A program made the position numbers and the translations under genes. The notes below the pieces were generated by a model. The model saw nothing but the letters and a program-made list of their open reading frames with translations, was not told the origin of the DNA and did not search any database. This document shows positions 13,363-17,421 of a DNA stretch of 17,421 bases, piece by piece. Origin of the DNA: WJMT01 sp964445575. GTDB taxonomy: Bacteria > Acidobacteriota > Aminicenantia > Aminicenantales > Aminicenantaceae. The stretch lies in contig CAYULB010000044.1 in NCBI GenBank assembly GCA_964445575.1, positions 1 to 17,421 on the forward strand, given 5' to 3'. Within the stretch, counting starts at the first letter, position 1; each line of letters starts with the position of its first letter.

Positions 13363-14019
13363 TTATTCGAGGTTGTAGCTGCTGCCTGGCTTGAGGACAA
13401 TGACTTCAGCTTTGTTCCCTACTTGTTTTTCAAATTCTTGCGGGTCGGCATCAACAAGGGGGAAAGTGTTGTAGTGAATGGGTATGACTTTTTTTGTTTC
13501 GGTAAATTCAACGGCTTTGGCTGCAGAGTTAACACCCATGGTGTATCGGTCTCCTATGGGGAGAAAGCTTAAATCTGGCTTAAAGAACTCAGCTATCAGC
13601 TTCATGTCATAGGTAAGGGCTGTGTCCCCCGAATGATAAAGAGTTTTGCCGTCCATTTCTACAACCACACCTGCAGGGTCTCCTTTATCACAGGAGTGGA
13701 GTGCATGGACCATATGGATTTTAACTCCTTTGACTTCCACCGTGCCTCCGATATTCATGCCTTCTGCCGTGATTCCTTCTGATTCTGCCATGACCGCTAT
13801 TTCATGTATTCCCACGAGGGTTGCCCCTGTTTTTTTGCAGATGGGGAAGGCATCTCCCAAGTGGTCTGAATGGTCGTGTGTGACAATGACGATGTCAGCT
13901 TCTGTGACTTCTTCGGGTGAGATAGATGCTGATGGGTTTTCCGATAAAAAGGGGTCAATATAGACTGTTTTTGTCCCCTTTATTTTTACCGCTGAATGTC
14001 CTAACCATGTGATTTGCAT
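13363..14019 (-). CDS. Metallo-beta-lactamase-fold hydrolase, UPF0173 family
   Basis: The sequence fits the UPF0173 metal-dependent hydrolases (YtkL type). ITWLGHSAVKIKG opens the fold. THDHSDH (47-53) is the HxHxDH metal motif. Further ligands are likely His105 or His108 (MVHALHS), Asp132 in YHSGDT and His182 in IPIHYNTF. Length 218 is typical and there is no signal peptide, so it is cytoplasmic. The substrate is unknown for the family. AAAGGAGG precedes the ATG, with a promoter at 14060-14089. It is the first gene of the trio with NYN and DUF2520. Confidence 0.92.
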   Translation of the reverse strand: MQITWLGHSAVKIKGTKTVYIDPFLSENPSASISPEEVTEADIVIVTHDHSDHLGDAFPICKKTGATLVGIHEIAVMAESEGITAEGMNIGGTVEVKGVKIHMVHALHSCDKGDPAGVVVEMDGKTLYHSGDTALTYDMKLIAEFFKPDLSFLPIGDRYTMGVNSAAKAVEFTETKKVIPIHYNTFPLVDADPQEFEKQVGNKAEVIVLKPGSSYNLE

Positions 14020-14059
14020 TTGATTCCTCCTTTATTGAAAGTCAATAATGTCCTTTATT

Positions 14060-14089
14060 ATTATAAAGGTTATGAAGATATGAATGCAA
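14060..14089 (-). promoter_or_regulatory. Promoter of the MBL-NYN-DUF2520 operon
   Basis: On the minus strand a perfect TATAAT (14065-14060) lies 18 bp after TTGCAT (14089-14084). The start near 14053 gives a leader of about 34 nt with AAAGGAGG. The -35 abuts the candidate terminator of the preceding murA-HIT unit. Confidence 0.55.
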
Positions 14090-14109
14090 AAAAGCAAAAG
14101 ATTTGCTTT
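14085..14109 (-). terminator. Candidate terminator of murA-HIT
   Basis: AAAGCAAA (14091-14098) and TTTGCTTT (14102-14109) form an 8-bp stem with a 3-nt loop, followed on the minus strand by a run of T. The stem has only two GC pairs, so it is a moderate call. Confidence 0.45.
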
Positions 14110-14131
14110 AAGTAGATTTGAGGACAACTTT

Positions 14132-14476
14132 TTATCCGGGGGGCCAAGTCATTCTTCGGCCGCCCAGCAGGTGAAAGTGAATATGAGACACTTCCTGGCC
14201 CGAGTCTTTTCCGGTGTTGAGGACGATTCGATACCCTTTTTTATCTATTTTCTTTTTAGAAGCGATTTTTCTTGCGGTTAAAAGAATCTCTCCGATGATA
14301 TCTTTGTTATCTTCCGGGATTTCATTTAAAGATGCGAAATGCTGCTTAGGAATGAGAAGAATATGCACAGGAGCTTTTGGGTTGATGTCTTCAAAAGCAA
14401 GGATACGTTCATCTTCATAGATTTTTTCTGCGGGGATCTCATTACTGATGATTTTACAAAATATGCAGTCTTTCAT
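14132..14476 (-). CDS. HIT-family nucleotide hydrolase (HinT-like)
   Basis: The histidine-triad motif HIHFHLL is at residues 98-104, with His100 expected to be the nucleophile. CIFCKI (4-9) and the fold's KAPVHILLIPKQHFASL segment fit the PKCI/HinT branch, which hydrolyses purine nucleoside phosphoramidates and AMP adducts. Length 114 is normal. AAAGGAGG sits before the ATG, 20 nt after murA, so it is the second gene of that unit. The natural substrate is unclear for the family. Confidence 0.93.
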   Translation of the reverse strand: MKDCIFCKIISNEIPAEKIYEDERILAFEDINPKAPVHILLIPKQHFASLNEIPEDNKDIIGEILLTARKIASKKKIDKKGYRIVLNTGKDSGQEVSHIHFHLLGGRRMTWPPG

Positions 14477-14496
14477 TTATCCTCCTTTTGGCATTC

Positions 14497-15759
14497 CTAT
14501 TCTCTTATTCTCTCTATGTCCGCTCCAAGAGAATTGAGTTTTTTTTCCAGATTTTCATATCCTCTGTCCAGATGATGAGCTTCAGTGATGGTAGTTTCCC
14601 CACCAGCTATCAATCCTGCCAGCACCAGGGATGCGGATGCTCTGAGGTCAGTAGCGGTTGTTTCTGCTCCAGAGAGTGGAGTTTTTCCTTTGACAATGGC
14701 TTTGTCTCCAGAGACTTCGATATTGGCTCCCAGCCGAAGAAGCTCGTTGACATGAGAGAATCTTCGGTCAAAAATCGTTTCAGTTATGATGGATGTTCCT
14801 TCTGCCTGAGTCATCAAGACCGTGAACTGAGCCTGCATGTCTGTGGGGAATCCTGGATAGGGAGAAGTGGTGATATCCTGTGTTTTTAGCTTTTTTTGTT
14901 TTGAGACTTTAAGGGAATGGGAATTGATTTCTTCTATTTGTACTCCTGAATATCTCATCTTTTCAATAACGGTTTGCAGGTGATCTGGGCGGACGTGAGT
15001 TAAAGTTATGGAATCTCCAGCCAGGGCTCCGGCTATGAGAAAAGTCCCTGCTTCAATTCTATCTGGAATGATGTTATGAGAAGCCCCGCCCAATTCATAG
15101 GTACCTTTGACTCTTATGGTTTCTTCTCCCACACCGTCAATTTTTGCTCCCATCTTGATTAAAAGTCTGCATAAATCCTCGATTTCCGGCTCTTTAGCAC
15201 AGTTTTTCAGGATTGTTTCTCCCTTTGCCAGACAGGAAGCCATGAGCAGATTTTCAGTGCCTCCCACTGTTTTTCTTTCAAACTCAATTTTGGTCCCTTG
15301 GAGGCGGTTGCTCTCTGCTTTGATATAACCGTGTTCCAGATTTATGGAAGCTCCAAGTTTTTCAAATCCATGAATATGGAGATCAGTAGGCCGGGACCCG
15401 ATGGCGCATCCTCCGGGGAGGGCGACCACTGCTTTTCCGTATCTTGCCAGCAGAGGACCTAAAACCAGGATAGAGGCGCGCATGGCTTGGACAAGTTTGT
15501 AGGAAGCTTCGTATGAGTTTATATTTTTGACCTGAACACAGAGGGAGTTTTTGCTGATGTTGTGCTCAGCTCCTAAATCTTTCATCAAAGTCAATATTGT
15601 GAATACATCCTTGACCTGAGGGACATTTTTTAAATGGATTTTTTCCTCGGTTAGAAGAGAAGCAGCAATAGCAGGAAGAACAGCGTTTTTGGCACCGCTT
15701 ATTTTGACTTTTCCTTTTAAACTCAGGTCATGGTCGCCGCGGATTTTAATTTTTTCCAT
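14497..15759 (-). CDS. murA: UDP-N-acetylglucosamine 1-carboxyvinyltransferase MurA
   Basis: MurA transfers enolpyruvate from PEP to UDP-GlcNAc, the first committed step of peptidoglycan synthesis. SGAKNAVLPAIAASLL (21-36) contains the substrate-binding Lys24 and Asn25. LPGGCAIGSRPTDLHI (114-129) carries Cys118, the residue alkylated by fosfomycin, so there is no Cys-to-Asp change. PGFPTDMQAQF and ITETIFDRRFSHVNEL are further family marks. Length 420 is standard. Its own promoter (15768-15796) follows the citrate synthase terminator. The predicted start is at most a few nt from the ATG, although AAGG lies upstream of it. HIT is cotranscribed downstream. Confidence 0.97.
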   Translation of the reverse strand: MEKIKIRGDHDLSLKGKVKISGAKNAVLPAIAASLLTEEKIHLKNVPQVKDVFTILTLMKDLGAEHNISKNSLCVQVKNINSYEASYKLVQAMRASILVLGPLLARYGKAVVALPGGCAIGSRPTDLHIHGFEKLGASINLEHGYIKAESNRLQGTKIEFERKTVGGTENLLMASCLAKGETILKNCAKEPEIEDLCRLLIKMGAKIDGVGEETIRVKGTYELGGASHNIIPDRIEAGTFLIAGALAGDSITLTHVRPDHLQTVIEKMRYSGVQIEEINSHSLKVSKQKKLKTQDITTSPYPGFPTDMQAQFTVLMTQAEGTSIITETIFDRRFSHVNELLRLGANIEVSGDKAIVKGKTPLSGAETTATDLRASASLVLAGLIAGGETTITEAHHLDRGYENLEKKLNSLGADIERIRE

Positions 15760-15767
15760 TTGACCTT

Positions 15768-15796
15768 ATTCTAAAATAACGAAACGCAAAATACAA
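15768..15796 (-). promoter_or_regulatory. Promoter of murA-HIT
   Basis: On the minus strand TTGTAT (15796-15791) lies 17 bp before TAGAAT (15773-15768; 5 of 6 matches). The predicted start near 15761 is about 2 nt before the murA ATG (15759). Confidence 0.5.
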
Positions 15797-15818
15797 AGAA
15801 AAAAGAGGTTAGTGCCGG

Positions 15819-15852
15819 CAAAAAAAAAGGAGCGGGAGAATCTCCCGCTCCT
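15819..15852 (-). terminator. Terminator of citrate synthase gene
   Basis: A perfect 12-bp inverted repeat (15828-15839 and 15841-15852) includes GGAGCGGGAGA on one arm. Read on the minus strand it ends in a run of eight or nine T, a textbook rho-independent terminator 22 nt after the citrate synthase stop. Confidence 0.92.
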
Positions 15853-15874
15853 ATAATCTGCAGTCAATCTTTGT

Positions 15875-17170
15875 TTACTTGACCTGCTCTTCAATCCAGT
15901 CAGTGGTCACGGTTTTCGGTCTTTCAATGGGAAGACCCAGCGCCCGATCCCATACCAGTGAAGCGAGTACACCAAGAGCGCGCGAAACACCAAAGAAAAC
16001 AGTGTAGAAGTCATATTCTTTGATGCCGTAATGGAGAAGCAGGCACCCGGAATGGGCGTCTACGTTTGGCCATGGATTCTTGGCTTTACCGTGTTCTTTG
16101 AGGATATCCGGAGCCACTTCATAGATGGCGCTTACGACTTTAAATATCTCGTCGTCTGGGAGATGTTTGAGGGCGAAATCTCTCTGGGCCATGTATCTTG
16201 GGTCTGTTTGTCTGAGAACGGCATGTCCGTAACCAGGAATGACTTTTCCTGCATTGAGAGTGTCCCACAGGTATTTTATGAGCTGTTCTTTGTTGGGAAC
16301 TCCTCCTAGGTCATCCATCACTTCCATGATCCAGCGGAGAACTTCTTGGTTGGCCAGACCATGGAGAGGACCGGCTAATCCATCCATTCCCGCAGAAAGC
16401 GAATAGTAAGCATCTGATAAAGCTGAGCCGACCAGGTGTGTGGTGTGAGCAGAGACATTGCCCCCTTCATGGTCGCTGTGAATGACCAAATAGAGGCGCA
16501 TCAGTTCTTTGAATTTATCGTCATCAGAACCAACCATATGAGCCAGGTTGCCGCCCCAGTCAAGATTAGGATCTGAAGGGATCTGCTCATTGTTTTTGTA
16601 GGCCCTTCTGTAGATATGAGCGGCTATTTTGGGGAGTTTAGCCAGAAGATTCATGACGTCTTCATACATAGGATCCCAGTACTCCATTTTGCTGATACCT
16701 TCTCTGTATTTCTTAGCGAATACTGAGTCTTTTTGAAGAGCCAGAATAGCCTGTGAGAACTGGGTCATAGGATGGGTGTCTGTGGGAACTGAATCCATGA
16801 TTTTAATGAGATAATCAGGGAGTTCTCCTCGTTTTTTCCATTCTTCCGTCAGTTCTTTGACGTCTTGTTCTGTAGGAAGGTCACCAGTCAGGAGAAGATA
16901 AAAAATACCTTCGGGAAGGGGTTCTTCTCCTCCGGGAGCCTTGGGCAGTTTCTTCCTTAGCTCAGGAATGTTGTAGCCTCGGAATCGGATCCCTTCGTAG
17001 GGGTCAAGAGCAGAAGTTTCAGTAACAATGCATTTGACTCCTCGCATGCCTCCATAGGCTTGCTTGATAGTCACCTCGGAGATTTTTTTATCACCATGCT
17101 CTTTTATCAGGTTTTTCACCCTATTTTGCATAGGACCGATTTTGGATTTGAGTGTGTCTTTTAATGCCAT
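15875..17170 (-). CDS. gltA: Citrate synthase, eukaryotic (mitochondrial)-type
   Basis: The enzyme condenses oxaloacetate and acetyl-CoA into citrate. It belongs with the mitochondrial-type enzymes, not the common bacterial GltA. The diagnostic blocks are SDHEGGNVSAHTTHLVGSAL, GLAGPLHGLANQEVLRW, VIPGYGHAVLRQTDPRY and NVDAHSGCLLLHYG. Catalytic residues are His270, His316 and Asp371. Each is exactly four positions lower than pig His274, His320 and Asp375, so the spacing is conserved. Length is 431, with no targeting peptide. Geobacteraceae are the best known bacteria with this type. AAAGGAGG lies before the ATG, and a strong promoter with an overlapping palindrome lies upstream. The gene is monocistronic, bounded by a strong terminator. 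Confidence 0.96.
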   Translation of the reverse strand: MALKDTLKSKIGPMQNRVKNLIKEHGDKKISEVTIKQAYGGMRGVKCIVTETSALDPYEGIRFRGYNIPELRKKLPKAPGGEEPLPEGIFYLLLTGDLPTEQDVKELTEEWKKRGELPDYLIKIMDSVPTDTHPMTQFSQAILALQKDSVFAKKYREGISKMEYWDPMYEDVMNLLAKLPKIAAHIYRRAYKNNEQIPSDPNLDWGGNLAHMVGSDDDKFKELMRLYLVIHSDHEGGNVSAHTTHLVGSALSDAYYSLSAGMDGLAGPLHGLANQEVLRWIMEVMDDLGGVPNKEQLIKYLWDTLNAGKVIPGYGHAVLRQTDPRYMAQRDFALKHLPDDEIFKVVSAIYEVAPDILKEHGKAKNPWPNVDAHSGCLLLHYGIKEYDFYTVFFGVSRALGVLASLVWDRALGLPIERPKTVTTDWIEEQVK

Positions 17171-17213
17171 TAAAGACCTCCTTTTATTATTATAATTCTT
17201 TGAACCCGACTTT

Positions 17214-17235
17214 AGTGATATTTGAATATATCACT
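17214..17235. promoter_or_regulatory. Operator-like palindrome over the citrate synthase -10
   Basis: AGTGATAT (17214-17221) and ATATCACT (17228-17235) are perfect 8-bp inverted arms around 6 bp. The repeat covers the -10 (17225-17230) and the predicted start (about 17218), the expected place for a repressor site. Confidence 0.5.
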
Positions 17236-17253
17236 GTCATATTATTCTGTCAA
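17225..17253 (-). promoter_or_regulatory. Promoter of citrate synthase gene
   Basis: On the minus strand a consensus TTGACA (17253-17248) lies 17 bp before TATATT (17230-17225). The start near 17218 gives a leader of about 48 nt with AAAGGAGG. Confidence 0.78.
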
Positions 17254-17325
17254 TTTTTTTTGCTGTTTTGGAGATATTATTTTCAGTTAAAGACACACAT
17301 GGAACAGGTTTTTAAGCAAAAAGTA

Positions 17326-17354
17326 TTGCAAGGTTGGCTTTTTCTCATTATAAT
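17326..17354 (+). promoter_or_regulatory. Promoter of tRNA-Asp
   Basis: TTGCAA (17326-17331) lies 17 bp before a perfect TATAAT (17349-17354). The start near 17361 is about 8 nt before the mature tRNA. Confidence 0.75.
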
Positions 17355-17368
17355 TATGTGACCCTTGC

Positions 17369-17421
<53 letters not shown>

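Noticed and set aside
14488..14889. 133-codon plus-strand frame inside murA
   Set aside because: Opposite-strand shadow of a certain gene, with a Ser/Cys-rich composition typical of such shadows.

Overview
The window reads as an ordinary stretch of bacterial chromosome, densely packed with housekeeping genes and low in GC (roughly 40% by eye). Twenty protein genes (one an uncertain fragment at the left edge) and two tRNA genes can be supported. I see no insertion sequence, phage gene, CRISPR array or other sign of recent transfer. The organism cannot be named from this alone. A Gram-negative-type lineage outside the Firmicutes is likely: bL27 starts directly with MAHKK and no Prp protease gene follows rplU. 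The DUF4388-J-domain-TPR fusion, the secreted TPR protein and a eukaryote-type citrate synthase resemble deltaproteobacterial-grade or Acidobacteriota/Aminicenantes-like genomes. That placement is inference.

Layout. (1) 1-373: tRNA-Val on the minus strand, with promoters firing in both directions around it. (2) 374-5027, plus strand: a translation and ribosome-maintenance operon, rplU-rpmA-obgE-nadD-rsfS-rlmH-(DksA/TraR-like)-comF, with tight or overlapping junctions, an internal promoter before rlmH and a strong terminator at 4997-5027 shared with the convergent hsp20 gene. (3) 5054-8003, minus strand: hsp20 from its own promoter, then a nitrilase-type amidase, nadE and rsmI. The amidase and nadE overlap and look like the two halves of glutamine-dependent NAD synthetase as separate genes. 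(4) 8143-10782: the DUF4388-J-TPR protein converging on a secreted TPR/coiled-coil protein. (5) 11083-14019: murB on the plus strand, overlapping tail to tail with a minus-strand trio of metallo-beta-lactamase-fold hydrolase, NYN nuclease and Rossmann/DUF2520 protein. (6) 14132-17170, minus strand: murA-HIT, then citrate synthase with its own promoter, operator-like palindrome and terminator. (7) tRNA-Asp begins at 17369 and runs off the right edge.

Functional themes are ribosome assembly and rRNA modification (bL21, bL27, Obg, RsfS, RlmH, RsmI), the last two steps of NAD synthesis (NadD, NadE plus an amidase), the first committed steps of peptidoglycan synthesis (MurA, MurB) and protein quality control (Hsp20, J protein).

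No clearly new defence or metabolic system is visible. The points most worth a second look are the Lys-rich tail doubling bL21, the split glutamine-dependent NAD synthetase, the palindrome covering the -10 of the citrate synthase promoter, a set of genes (amidase, murA, murB) whose predicted transcription starts fall at or next to the start codon (leaderless candidates), and an uncharacterised MBL-NYN-DUF2520 gene trio.
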